The position numbers and the translations under genes were made by a program. The notes under the pieces are model-generated. The model did not search any database, had not been told where the DNA came from, and was given only the letters and a program-made list of their open reading frames with translations. A stretch of DNA of 64,000 bases from Massilia sp. PAMC28688 (GTDB lineage Bacteria; Pseudomonadota; Gammaproteobacteria; Burkholderiales; Burkholderiaceae_D): contig NZ_CP080378.1 of the NCBI RefSeq assembly GCF_019443445.1, positions 2,976,001-3,040,000 of the forward strand. The letters run 5' to 3'. Numbering within the stretch: position 1 is the first letter of the stretch; every line of letters starts with the position of its first letter. Of this stretch, positions 45,064 to 54,154 are shown in pieces.

Positions 45064-47907
45064 TCAAAACGAGTACTTCAGCGACAGCTCGTAGCGCGCG
45101 CCATAGCGATCATACTGCGTGACTTGACCGGAAGCGGTATCGATGGTGGCATCGTCCTGCTTGGTCAGGTTCTGGGCATTGAACGAGAGTCGCATTCCCT
45201 TCAGTTGATTGATGCTCGATCCCGAGAAATCATAGCTCACCTGGGCGTCCACCAGCGTCAGCGCCTTCCGGTTGGCCGGCGTGAGCGAGTTACTTTGACC
45301 GCGCGCTTCAGACAGGAAGGACGAACGCTTGGTGGCGGCCACGCGGGCGCTGAACCCGGCTTTTTCATAATACGCCGTCAGCTGGTAGGAATCCCTGGAC
45401 AGGCCCGGGATGTCAGTGCCGTCGTTGAAGCTTCCCTCGGTCAGCGCAGCATTGGCCACCACGCCAAAGCCATCGAGATAGTTGCTGACCAACCGCAGAG
45501 GTAGCGTCGCGGCGAGTTCCACGCCCTTGACGCGGCCTTCGAGGCCGTCTTCGAAGAAGGTCCTGATGCCCTGGAAGGTAGCTGGCGCAAACACCGTGCC
45601 GTTGGTGTCCACTCCCTGGTGATAGCCAGGAATGTAGTACTGCGAGAAATCGACGACCTGGCGCCCGGTACGTGACCAGTTGACGATGTCTTTATAGAAT
45701 CCGCCAACGCTCACATAGCCATCCTTGGCGAAATACCATTCGTAGCTCAAATCGGCCTGGTTGACCTCGTTCGGGCGCAGCTTCGCATTACCCGTGGTGG
45801 ACGACCATGGGCCGCTGGCAGGATCGGGATTGGTGACGTTGAACAGGTTATTGATAAACCTCACACTTCCGCCCGGCCTCAGCTGGTCAATGCGCGCACG
45901 GCTGATTGCCTTGCTGGCCGCGAACCTGACCGTCTGGGTGTTGCTGAGATCAAAATTCACATTCAGGCTCGGCAGTACCTTGGTGTAGTTCGCGCCGTCG
46001 TCGACCGGCGTCGCCTTCACGAACAGGTCGGCACCGGTCACGCTCAGGAAGCCTGTGGCCGACTGCCTCGTGTTGATGAACTGCAGACCCATATTGCCGA
46101 ACGTGTTGAACGAACCCAGCTGGCCTTCGAAATCGGCCTTGGCAAACAAGGTGGTGACCTTTTCCTTGATCGTATAGGTGTCACCCAGACGATCCGTTTC
46201 CAGTTGCTGCGCATCCCAGCGGCGGTAGGCGCCGGAGTTGATCAGCCCCTGTGCGTCGTAGGCCACAACCTGCCCCAACCCGGCCCAGGAAAGGTCTGCC
46301 ACGCCCCTGCGGGCGGACTCGGGAATCGGGCCATCGTTCGGCCAGGTGTTCGCCGTCAGGTAGTAGCCCTGGTTGTCCTTGGACTTCGCGTGATCCGAAT
46401 ACAGCATGCCGACGTTGACCGCGTTGATCCAGCCGAGGTCGAGTTTGCCCACAGCTTCCAGGCGCACCGTGTCGAGCGATTCCTCGAAGACGGCATTGTT
46501 CACGAAGCCATCCTGGGCCTGGGCAAAGCCGATCGCCGGGTTGCCGGAGACCGAGGTCTGCAGTTGCGAGATCGGCGCCAGCGAACCGCCCCAGGCTTGG
46601 GGACCTGCCAGGCGCACCAGGTTGTAGTCGGCAAAATTGATGCTGTTGTTGCTGAACCTCAAGCCTTTGGACGTGGTTTCCCAGCTGCGGGTGGTACCGG
46701 GGCCCTGGGTCGCCAGACCGGCACGACCGTTGCCGGCATAGCTCTCGCCGATTTCATCGTGCTTGCTCGTGTCGCTGTGGGCCATGTCGAACTTGGCCTG
46801 CCATTGGTCGTTGACCGCCAGTTTCATGTTGACGCCGTAGGTACGCAAGGTACCCTTCTTGTCGGTCGGGTCGCTACGGAGAACCGCATTGAAAGGACCG
46901 CTGGTGCCCGACTGCGCCACGCCGTTGACGACCTGGCCGATCGTTCCATCGGGCAGGGCCTGGATGATGCCACGTCGGATGCCCTCGTCGCGGAAGTTGA
47001 TCATCAGGGCGTCCAGAGCGACGTTCACCTTGTTGTTTGGCTTAAATTGCAGGACGGCGGAGGCGGTGTCGCGGGTCAGCAACTGCGAACGCGAGTACAC
47101 CTCGATGCCGTTGGGCGTGTACGCATCGCCGAAATTAGCATTCCGACTCCAGCCCCACATGCCGTTCACTTCCGACTGGGAGGGCGAGTTCGTCTTCGCC
47201 AGCGCAATGGCCAGGCCCACGGTGTCGCCGGCAAAGCGGCGCGAATCGGCGAAGGCGAAGCGGTAGCCGGTATTCTTGAAGTCCGGGTTGTTCGACTCCA
47301 GGCTGCCTTTTTCGTAGGAAGCGTTCAGCGTCGTGGACGGCTTCGCGTCCAGCGGGCGGGTGGTGCGCAGGTCGACCGTGCCGCCAATGCCCATCGCACT
47401 GAGGCTGGCGTCAGGGGCCTTGTACACCACGGCGCCGCTCATGATTTCGGCCGGATACAGGTCGAATTCCACGCCGCGGTTGTTGCCGATGCCCAGCAGC
47501 TCGCGGCCGTTGAGGGTGGTACCGACGTAGTCTTCCTTGAAGCCGCGGACCGAGATGCCGCTGGTGCGGCCGGCAACGCGCTCGCCTGCAAGGCCGGGGA
47601 TGCGTGCGAGCGTCTCGGCAATACTCGTGTCCGGCAACTTGCCGATGTCTTCCGCGCTCACGGCTTCGACGATGCTCGAGCTGTTTTTCTTGATCGATTG
47701 GGCTTGCATCAGACTGGCGCGGAATCCCGTCACGACGATCACCTGCGCGTCCGCATTGGTCGCCGCGGTAGTGTCCTGTGCTTGCGTAGCGCCACTTGCC
47801 GCAAGCAGAGATACCGCGCACGCGATTGCAGTGGGCCTGAGCATCCGCGGTTTAGTGAATGAACGCGGCGAACGCTTGGTGCCAAGCGACTGCGTCAGGC
47901 GCGACAT
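45064..47907 (-). CDS. TonB-dependent outer-membrane receptor
   Basis: The product has about 947 residues with a signal peptide ending near ASGATQAQ and a TonB box-like stretch (AQVIVVTGFRASLMQAQ). The plug domain follows (AVSAEDIGKLPDTSIAETLA; SVRGFKEDYVGTTLNGREL), then a 22-strand barrel ending in YELSLKYSF with the terminal Phe. This subtype (VVTGFRASL...KLPDTSIAE) is the one usually tied to oligosaccharide or other nutrient uptake in proteobacteria, rather than siderophores. The ATG at 47907 (MSRLTQSLG) has a GAGAAAA ribosome site; the frame opens earlier. It heads the locus with the two halogenases. Confidence 0.9.
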   Translation of the reverse strand: MSRLTQSLGTKRSPRSFTKPRMLRPTAIACAVSLLAASGATQAQDTTAATNADAQVIVVTGFRASLMQAQSIKKNSSSIVEAVSAEDIGKLPDTSIAETLARIPGLAGERVAGRTSGISVRGFKEDYVGTTLNGRELLGIGNNRGVEFDLYPAEIMSGAVVYKAPDASLSAMGIGGTVDLRTTRPLDAKPSTTLNASYEKGSLESNNPDFKNTGYRFAFADSRRFAGDTVGLAIALAKTNSPSQSEVNGMWGWSRNANFGDAYTPNGIEVYSRSQLLTRDTASAVLQFKPNNKVNVALDALMINFRDEGIRRGIIQALPDGTIGQVVNGVAQSGTSGPFNAVLRSDPTDKKGTLRTYGVNMKLAVNDQWQAKFDMAHSDTSKHDEIGESYAGNGRAGLATQGPGTTRSWETTSKGLRFSNNSINFADYNLVRLAGPQAWGGSLAPISQLQTSVSGNPAIGFAQAQDGFVNNAVFEESLDTVRLEAVGKLDLGWINAVNVGMLYSDHAKSKDNQGYYLTANTWPNDGPIPESARRGVADLSWAGLGQVVAYDAQGLINSGAYRRWDAQQLETDRLGDTYTIKEKVTTLFAKADFEGQLGSFNTFGNMGLQFINTRQSATGFLSVTGADLFVKATPVDDGANYTKVLPSLNVNFDLSNTQTVRFAASKAISRARIDQLRPGGSVRFINNLFNVTNPDPASGPWSSTTGNAKLRPNEVNQADLSYEWYFAKDGYVSVGGFYKDIVNWSRTGRQVVDFSQYYIPGYHQGVDTNGTVFAPATFQGIRTFFEDGLEGRVKGVELAATLPLRLVSNYLDGFGVVANAALTEGSFNDGTDIPGLSRDSYQLTAYYEKAGFSARVAATKRSSFLSEARGQSNSLTPANRKALTLVDAQVSYDFSGSSINQLKGMRLSFNAQNLTKQDDATIDTASGQVTQYDRYGARYELSLKYSF

Positions 47908-48022
47908 CTTGATTTTCTCTTGATTCAATTTCGTCTCCAAATGAACGGGCCCAGGTACGTGCCTGCCCGTCGGGGCCAAAGGTTTTTCTCACGCACGTAG
48001 GAAAAGTACAATACAGTAGAAC

Positions 48023-48057
48023 ATTATTGTTGGTGTTGTTTTTTTAAACAATTTGTT
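48023..48057 (-). promoter_or_regulatory. Probable promoter and operator of the TonB receptor gene
   Basis: On the minus strand TTGTTT (48046-48051), a 17-bp spacer and AATAAT (48023-48028) form a sigma-70-like promoter 116 nt before the start. The -35 box overlaps an inverted repeat AACAA-T-TTGTT (48047-48057), a candidate repressor site. The rest of the gap 47908-48361 has no gene. Confidence 0.45.
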
Positions 48058-48361
48058 GTAACGCAACGACACCTTGGAGCGTGGAGGCCGTATTTGCCCC
48101 GGCGGAGCTGACATTCTTGGTATTGGAATGCGCATGTCAGATCAAAAAAGGTCGATTTTCGGCATCGATTCCAGCTGTATAGTCCGTTGATTTTGGCGGA
48201 TATGTAGTAAAACAACGTATCGGGTGAGTCTCGGTGGCCTTGCTGCGGCCAAGCTGTGCTAACGTCCCGCGGCACCTTAAGCGCTTGCAAACACAGCGTG
48301 CGCCTCGTTTGCCAGAGTCTGGATGACTTAGAATGCTGCTATGGGGTAGCGGAAGACAACA

Positions 48362-50170
48362 ATGATGAAACGCAGCAACGGGTCCGACCGGCCACTGGAA
48401 AAGCTCGCCCGGCGCCTGCAGCGCGCCGAGGCGGCAAGCGACATTGCTGCGCCCGATCTTGGGCTCAGCACAGCCTTGTCACTGCGCGAGCGGGTGATTG
48501 AATCGAGCGCCAATGCCATGGTGATCAGCCGCGCCCAGGGCAGCGGGTTTGTCATTGAGCACGTCAATCCCGCGTTTGAACGGATTACCGGATACAGCGC
48601 GGCCGAAATCGTGGGCAAGAATTGCCGCTTCCTGCAGGGCGGCGACCATGACCAGCCGGCACTCGACGAGATCCGGGCGGCGCTGCGCGAGCAGCGACCG
48701 GGAAACGCTATTTTGCGTAATTACCGCAAGGATGGCTCGCTGTTCTGGAACCACCTGTTTGTCGCTCCCGTATTCGACCAGGCCGGCACTGCCACGCACT
48801 TTGTCGCGTCCCAGTACGACATCACGCATTCCAAGGTGCTTGAATCGCAGCTGCTCTACCAGGCCACCCACGATGAACTGACCGGGCTGCCCAACCGCAG
48901 CCTGCTGCAGGACCGGCTCCAGCATGCGCTGGCACAGGCAGCGCGCAGCGGTGAGCGCATCTGGCTGGCCTTTCTCGGCCTGGAAGGCCTCAAGGGTATC
49001 AGCGACAACCTGGGCCACGCGGCTGCCGACGAAGTGCTCAAGATCGTTTCGGCCAGGATGGCCGGCGTGCTGCGCGCGTCCGACACCATTGCGCGCTGGT
49101 CCGGCGACGAATTCACCATCCTCATGCCCGGCCAGGGTGCCGACACGGGGCCGGTGGCCGCGCTCGAACGCCTGCTGGGGGCCGTCAGCAGTCCGGTAAG
49201 CCTTGGCGGGCAGGAGTATGTGGTGCGCTCCAGCATGGGCGTGGCCTCGTATCCCGAAGACGGCGCCGAACCGGCCCTGCTGCTCAAGTGCGCCGATATC
49301 GCGGCGCGCCACGCCAAGGCCGACGGGCGCCACCATTTCCGCTTCCATACGCCGGACATGAACGCGCGCGCCCTGGCGCGGCTGCGCACCGAGGCGGACC
49401 TGCGCCAGGCGATCAGGCGCGACGAATTCGTGCTGCACTACCAGCCCCAGATCGACCTGTCATCTGGCCAGGTGGTCGGTGCCGAAGCGCTGGTGCGCTG
49501 GATGGCGCCCGGCCGCGGCCTGGTGGGACCGGTGGAATTCATCGCCATTGCCGAAGAATGCGGATTGATCGAGGAAATCGGCAACTGGGTACTGCGCACC
49601 GCCTGCCGGCAGAGCGTTGCCTGGCGCCGCAGTGGCCTGCCGCCGGTGCGCATGGCGGTCAACCTCTCGGCCAGGCAGTTCGTGCACAAAGACCTGGCCG
49701 GCATGATCGGGGCGGTGCTGGCCGATTCCGGGCTGGCGGGGCCCGATCTGGAACTGGAATTGACCGAAGGGGTGGTCATGCGCGACGTGGAGCACGGCAT
49801 CAGTGTGCTGCGCGAGCTCAAGGCGCTGGGCGTGCAGATCGCCATTGACGATTTTGGCACCGGCTACTCCAGCCTGTCGTACCTCAAGCGTTTTCCCATC
49901 GACGTGCTCAAGATCGACCGCAGCTTCGTGATCGACATCGGCCAGGGCAATGGCGATGATGAAGCCATCGTGGCATCCATCATCGCGCTGTCGCACTCGC
50001 TCAAGCTGCGCGTGATTGCCGAAGGCGTGGAGACGGCAGCGCAGCTGGCTTACCTGGGCAGCCAGCATTGCGACGAAGTGCAGGGCTACTATTTTTCCAG
50101 GCCGCTGCCGGCGCAGGCCTTTGAGGCCTTCCTGCGCGAGCGCACACCCGCGCGGCAAGGCGCTGGCTGA
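48362..50170 (+). CDS. LOV-GGDEF-EAL photoreceptor, probable c-di-GMP phosphodiesterase
   Basis: A 602-residue soluble protein. The N-terminal PAS domain is a LOV domain: GKNCRFLQG (photoactive Cys88), NYRKDGSLFWNHLFVAPV, and the conserved Gln in FVASQYDIT. A GGDEF domain follows but is damaged: the metal-binding DLDxFK is LEGLK (207-211) and the signature is WSGDEF. The EAL domain is intact (AEALVRW, ELELTEG, DDFGTGYSSLSYLKRFPIDV, IAEGVETAAQ). The likely role is blue-light-controlled breakdown of c-di-GMP, with GGDEF as a regulatory module. GGAAG precedes the ATG. Confidence 0.88.
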   Translation: MMKRSNGSDRPLEKLARRLQRAEAASDIAAPDLGLSTALSLRERVIESSANAMVISRAQGSGFVIEHVNPAFERITGYSAAEIVGKNCRFLQGGDHDQPALDEIRAALREQRPGNAILRNYRKDGSLFWNHLFVAPVFDQAGTATHFVASQYDITHSKVLESQLLYQATHDELTGLPNRSLLQDRLQHALAQAARSGERIWLAFLGLEGLKGISDNLGHAAADEVLKIVSARMAGVLRASDTIARWSGDEFTILMPGQGADTGPVAALERLLGAVSSPVSLGGQEYVVRSSMGVASYPEDGAEPALLLKCADIAARHAKADGRHHFRFHTPDMNARALARLRTEADLRQAIRRDEFVLHYQPQIDLSSGQVVGAEALVRWMAPGRGLVGPVEFIAIAEECGLIEEIGNWVLRTACRQSVAWRRSGLPPVRMAVNLSARQFVHKDLAGMIGAVLADSGLAGPDLELELTEGVVMRDVEHGISVLRELKALGVQIAIDDFGTGYSSLSYLKRFPIDVLKIDRSFVIDIGQGNGDDEAIVASIIALSHSLKLRVIAEGVETAAQLAYLGSQHCDEVQGYYFSRPLPAQAFEAFLRERTPARQGAG

Positions 50171-50189
50171 TGGCGCGGTACTGGGCACT

Positions 50190-51014
50190 TCACTGGCTGC
50201 GGCCGTAGCGCCCGCGCAGCAGTTCGAGCATGGCCACGTTCAGCTCCCACGGCTGCGATACCAGTTCGCCGCCAAACGGCAGCGCCTGGGTATAGGGCGC
50301 CGGCCCGAATTCCGGCGTGAGCGTCATGCGCCTTGCACCCGCCGCCTTGCGCAGCGCCACAATGCGGTCCCACCACGACAGGTGGCGCTGCAATGCCTCT
50401 CCCCACTCCGGCGCGCGGAAGTCGTTCACCTGCGGCCCCTGGGGGTGGCCCACGCGGGCGTGGATGTGGCGCGCGTGCGGCAAGACCGCGTCGAGCATCT
50501 CCTGCTGGTCTTCCAACAGCGATTCGCAGGCGCAGCACCAGTGCGAAAGGTCAGCCGTGAGCGCCAGCTGGGGCAGTTGGCGCAGGTAGGGCAGGAGCAG
50601 CGTAGGGTGGCCGGAAAAGCGGCTGCGGTGAATTTCATGCAGGACCGGCACGCCATGCTGCGCCCCGATCGACTCGGCCAGCGCGAGCAGTTCCATGTTC
50701 TGTTCGACGCTGTAGTAATCCTTGCCCGTGTGCGAATTGACGAACAGGGGACGCGCGCGGCAGGCATTGGCCAGGTAGCGCGCGAGCGCGTCGCGGTGTT
50801 CGTCAAAGCGGGCATGGAACGCTGTCTCCCACTGCTGCGCCGCCAGCTGCAGGCCGGCCGCGCCAATGCGGCCGGTCCATTCGTCATGGGCGGCGGGATC
50901 GAGCGGCAGCGACATTTCGATGCCGTCGAATCCGGCGTCCACCACGCGCGCGATGAACTCCTGCGGCGCCAGTGCATTGCTGCCCCAGTGCGGGGCCAGG
51001 ATCAGGATCTCCAC
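50190..51014 (-). CDS. TIM-barrel sugar phosphate isomerase/epimerase family protein
   Basis: A 274-residue protein of the xylose-isomerase-like TIM barrel family. Successive beta-strand motifs are visible: AGFDGIEMSLPL, LFVNSHTGKDYY, VLHEIHRSRFSG, LTADLSHWCC, HIHARVGHPQGPQV and LTPEFGPAPY. His and Glu metal ligands lie at the usual strand ends. It starts with GTG 9 nt after the dioxygenase stop, so they form an operon. The substrate is unknown, likely a sugar or cyclitol derivative. Confidence 0.8.
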   Translation of the reverse strand: MEILILAPHWGSNALAPQEFIARVVDAGFDGIEMSLPLDPAAHDEWTGRIGAAGLQLAAQQWETAFHARFDEHRDALARYLANACRARPLFVNSHTGKDYYSVEQNMELLALAESIGAQHGVPVLHEIHRSRFSGHPTLLLPYLRQLPQLALTADLSHWCCACESLLEDQQEMLDAVLPHARHIHARVGHPQGPQVNDFRAPEWGEALQRHLSWWDRIVALRKAAGARRMTLTPEFGPAPYTQALPFGGELVSQPWELNVAMLELLRGRYGRSQ

Positions 51015-51023
51015 TGCCGTGCC

Positions 51024-51863
51024 TCAGTCGAAACCGCGCACAGGAAAGTCTGCGCCGCGCTGGATCCAGTTGTCGGGCGAGTAGCTGCTTGTACCATCGG
51101 TCGCGTGCAGGGTGTAGGCGTGGCGCGACACCGGCGAGCGATTGGGCGCGCTGTAGTGCGGCAGCAAACCATGGAAGCACACCAGGCTGCCCGCCGTGGC
51201 TTCCAGCGCAATGGCGCTGTCCTGCCCGGGCCAGGGCGTGGGGTCGAGCTTTTGCATGGTGATGTCGTTCCCGTGGCGTACGAAGCGCTCGCGCAGCGGG
51301 CCGCGGTGCCCGCCCGGCTGCACCCACAGGCAGCCATTGTCGCGCGTGGCGTCTTCCAGCGCGAACCAGAACGTGGTCACGGTGATGGGCGTGGTGTCGA
51401 AGAACGTCGCATCCTGGTGCCAGCCCACTTCGCCCCCGATGCCGGGCTGCTTGAATATGTACATGGACTGCCACACCTGCGGCTGCGACAGCCCCAGGTC
51501 GCGCGCCACTTCGGCCAGTTTTGGTTCGCGCGAAAAGCGCTCGAACACGGGGTCCAGGTCATGCAGGGCGTGGCCGATCTTGTTGATGGACAGGGCCTTG
51601 TCCTGCTTTAGCTGCCCGTGCTGGTCGAAAGCTTCTTCCTCGAAAAAACAGCGGATCGTATTGTCGGAGCCAAGGAAGTAGTCGTCCGTGGTTTTCACCT
51701 GGTCGCGGGTGGTGAAGATCGAGCGGCTGGCGCCCGGATCAAAACCGTTGACAATCTCTGCGGCCCGCTGGCGCAGCTGGGCAATGGCGGCGGCCGGCTT
51801 GAAGTCGGGAATGACGATGTAGCCATCGCGCTGGAATGCGTCGCGCTGTTCCTGGCTCAACAT
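51024..51863 (-). CDS. Phytanoyl-CoA dioxygenase (PhyH) family protein
   Basis: A 279-residue 2OG-Fe(II) oxygenase. Iron ligands are visible as His-x-Asp in EVGWHQDATFFDT and a distal His in SLVCFHGLLPHYSAPNRS, with the 2OG-binding Arg nearby. The N-terminus (FQRDGYIVIPDFKP) is typical of PhyH. In bacteria this family oxidises many small molecules. GGAG precedes the ATG at 51863. It is the first gene of a pair with a TIM-barrel enzyme and is divergent from a LysR gene that probably controls it. Confidence 0.85.
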   Translation of the reverse strand: MLSQEQRDAFQRDGYIVIPDFKPAAAIAQLRQRAAEIVNGFDPGASRSIFTTRDQVKTTDDYFLGSDNTIRCFFEEEAFDQHGQLKQDKALSINKIGHALHDLDPVFERFSREPKLAEVARDLGLSQPQVWQSMYIFKQPGIGGEVGWHQDATFFDTTPITVTTFWFALEDATRDNGCLWVQPGGHRGPLRERFVRHGNDITMQKLDPTPWPGQDSAIALEATAGSLVCFHGLLPHYSAPNRSPVSRHAYTLHATDGTSSYSPDNWIQRGADFPVRGFD

Positions 51864-51971
51864 GGGTAGACTCCGGTAAGTTTGTGCAAGCAAGCATTGT
51901 AGAAGGCGGCTTACCGATCCGCAATCGAACCTTTGTTGACAGATTGTCGCCAGAACGCAGACAATCAGCCC

Positions 51972-52889
51972 ATGGATCAGCTGCGTTCAATGGAAATTTT
52001 TGCCGAAGTGGCGCGCCTGCGCAGCTTTTCGGCGGCCGGGCGCGCGCTGGGCCTCACCCGCGCGCTGGTCAGCAAGGCCATTTTGCAGCTGGAAGAAAAG
52101 CTGGGCGCGCGCCTGCTGTACCGCTCCACGCGTGAAGTCAGCCTGACCGAAGCCGGCCAGGCCTACCTGCCCGGCTGCGTGGCGACGGTGGAACAGGCTC
52201 GCCAGGCAGCACGGGCGATCGCACCGGCGGGCGCCGAGCTGGCAGGCCCCTTGCGCATCCAGGCGCCGTCCAGTTTTGGGAGCCTGTGGCTGGCCGACGC
52301 GCTGGCGCGTTTCGCGCTGCGCCATCGGCTGCTGCAGCCATCGCTGTTTGTCGACGATGCGATCCTGGACCCGATCCGCCACGGCTTCGACCTGTCCATC
52401 AGGGTGGGCGGGATTCCCGATACTACCGGCCTGGCACTGCGCCGCCTGGCACCGTGCCGCGCCGTGCTGTGTGCCAGTCCCGATTACCTGGCGCGGCGCG
52501 GCGTGCCGGCGGCGCCGGACGCGCTGGCCGCGCATCAGTGCCTGCACTTCAGCCATCTGACCGACGGCACCAGCTGGCATTTCACGCGCGGCCACGATCG
52601 GCAAACCGTGCGCGTGCAGGCAGGCTTCACGTCCAACAACGGACTGGTGCTGCATCAGGCTGCGCTGCGCGGGCTGGGCATCGTCTACAGCACCACCTTC
52701 CTGGCCTGGCAAAGCCTGGCCGACGGGACGCTGGTGCAGGTGCTGCCGGAATGGGAACTGCCGCTCAATGACCTGACGGCGCTGTACCCGGCCGGACACC
52801 AGCCCTCGCCCAAGGTCAGGGCACTGATTGATTTCCTGGTCGAGCAATACCAGCCGGTGCCGCCGTGGGATGCAGCGCTGGCCCGCTAG
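51972..52889 (+). CDS. LysR-type transcriptional regulator
   Basis: The 305-residue regulator has an N-terminal winged helix (MDQLRSMEIFAEVARLRSFS then LTRALVSKAILQLEEKLGAR) and a substrate-binding domain (about 90-295) of the LysR/CrgA subgroup. The ATG at 51972 fits the family; the frame upstream does not. It is divergent from the PhyH gene, and the 108 bp between contain AGATTGTC/GACAATC-type half-sites (51944-51965) suited to LysR binding. It probably activates the PhyH-TIM operon. Confidence 0.9.
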   Translation: MDQLRSMEIFAEVARLRSFSAAGRALGLTRALVSKAILQLEEKLGARLLYRSTREVSLTEAGQAYLPGCVATVEQARQAARAIAPAGAELAGPLRIQAPSSFGSLWLADALARFALRHRLLQPSLFVDDAILDPIRHGFDLSIRVGGIPDTTGLALRRLAPCRAVLCASPDYLARRGVPAAPDALAAHQCLHFSHLTDGTSWHFTRGHDRQTVRVQAGFTSNNGLVLHQAALRGLGIVYSTTFLAWQSLADGTLVQVLPEWELPLNDLTALYPAGHQPSPKVRALIDFLVEQYQPVPPWDAALAR

Positions 52890-52892
52890 ACG

Positions 52893-53954
52893 TCAGCTGG
52901 CAGCCGCCACGCACCACTGGCCATCGCGGTAGACCTGTTCATCGTCCAGGTACACCGCGTCGGTGACGGCAAACACGTCCACGTGGTAGCGCGCATCCTT
53001 GCGCTTGAATCCCGGCTTGGGATAGACGCCATGCTTGGCGCCCAGCGACAGGTGGATGCCGCACATGCGTTCGTAGGTGCCGATATCGTTCACCCGGCGC
53101 TCGCGGGTAAAAGCGCGGTTCATGCCGAAGCCCAGTTCGCGCAGCCACACTTCGCCTTCGTCGGCGCGGATGATCGCCATCAGCTTGTCGAATTCCGGGG
53201 TGGCGCCGATGGCCTCAACCACGCGGCCGCGTTCGATCACGAGGGTGATCGGCTGGGCGGGGCGGTTGACGAGGTAGGAGGTGTCACCGAAGACATGCAC
53301 CTGCACGCGGCCGCTGACGGCCTCCAGGTCCTGCGCTTCGGTAAAGACTTCGCCGATTGGAAACTGGCCACCGACATTGTTCATGCCGCTGTAGTCGCCC
53401 ACATTGAGCTTGGCCGGCTCCAGGGGCGAATCGAACACCAGCTGTTCGCCGCCGCCTTGCACCACCGCGCGCGAGGCGGCATCGATGCGCGCCTTGAGGG
53501 CCTTGCCCACGCCGCGGTAGTAGGCCGGGTCGTAGGCGAGGGCATCGATGTAGCTCACGCCCTGCAGTCCCGGCATGCGCGACAGGTGCACGTGTTCGAT
53601 CACTTTCAGCCCCAGCTTGAACAGCTCCACCCGGATGCGGAAAGCTTCGAGCCGGAAGTTGGTGGACTGGACCAGTACCACCAGGTCGGAAGCGGACAGC
53701 TGGCGAAAGGCGGCCAGCACGGTGTCCGGCGTCACGCCGTCAAAATCGATGAACTGCGCATGCGGCAGGTTGCGCCGGTAGCCCTCGGCCAGCGCGCGCG
53801 CAAGGTCGCAGCGGGTGTCGAACACCACCAGTGCGCGCTGCCGTGCATCATGTTCAACCACCATGGCGAGGACATCGCGCAAGTGGGCGGCGGCGGCATC
53901 GACCGCGTGGGCGGGGATCTCACCCCATTGGCTGGCGGAATCAAAGGCATTCAT
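52893..53954 (-). CDS. M29/NicX-like metalloenzyme (aminopeptidase-like or dihydroxypyridine dioxygenase-like)
   Basis: A 353-residue protein with the NVGGQFPIGEVFTEAQDLEA motif and a C-terminal metal-site region (RELGFGMNRAF, then CGIHLSLGAKHGVYPK). These features are shared by M29 leucyl aminopeptidases and the related 2,5-dihydroxypyridine dioxygenase NicX. The N-terminal Rossmann-like part (LVVFDTRCDLARALAEGYRR) fits the same fold. Sequence alone does not separate peptidase from ring-cleaving activity. The start at 53954 is chosen because the upstream frame is unlike protein. It is divergent from the tubulin-like operon. Confidence 0.65.
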   Translation of the reverse strand: MNAFDSASQWGEIPAHAVDAAAAHLRDVLAMVVEHDARQRALVVFDTRCDLARALAEGYRRNLPHAQFIDFDGVTPDTVLAAFRQLSASDLVVLVQSTNFRLEAFRIRVELFKLGLKVIEHVHLSRMPGLQGVSYIDALAYDPAYYRGVGKALKARIDAASRAVVQGGGEQLVFDSPLEPAKLNVGDYSGMNNVGGQFPIGEVFTEAQDLEAVSGRVQVHVFGDTSYLVNRPAQPITLVIERGRVVEAIGATPEFDKLMAIIRADEGEVWLRELGFGMNRAFTRERRVNDIGTYERMCGIHLSLGAKHGVYPKPGFKRKDARYHVDVFAVTDAVYLDDEQVYRDGQWCVAAAS

Positions 53955-54154
53955 GCCGCCATTATACGTGGCCGCTCTTGCCGTTTCAGGCGTCGAAAAT
54001 GCTGCTGGGCATCTTCGTCCGGGCCTGAACGTCCCGCCGCGCGGTACCTGGTGTGCCGGCGGCCAATTAAGCTGCCCGTACAGGCCAGTTGCGCTATGAT
54101 TTGAATGGCAACAGCGCAGCGCGACCAGATGCAATCATACATATGGAAGGTTCA

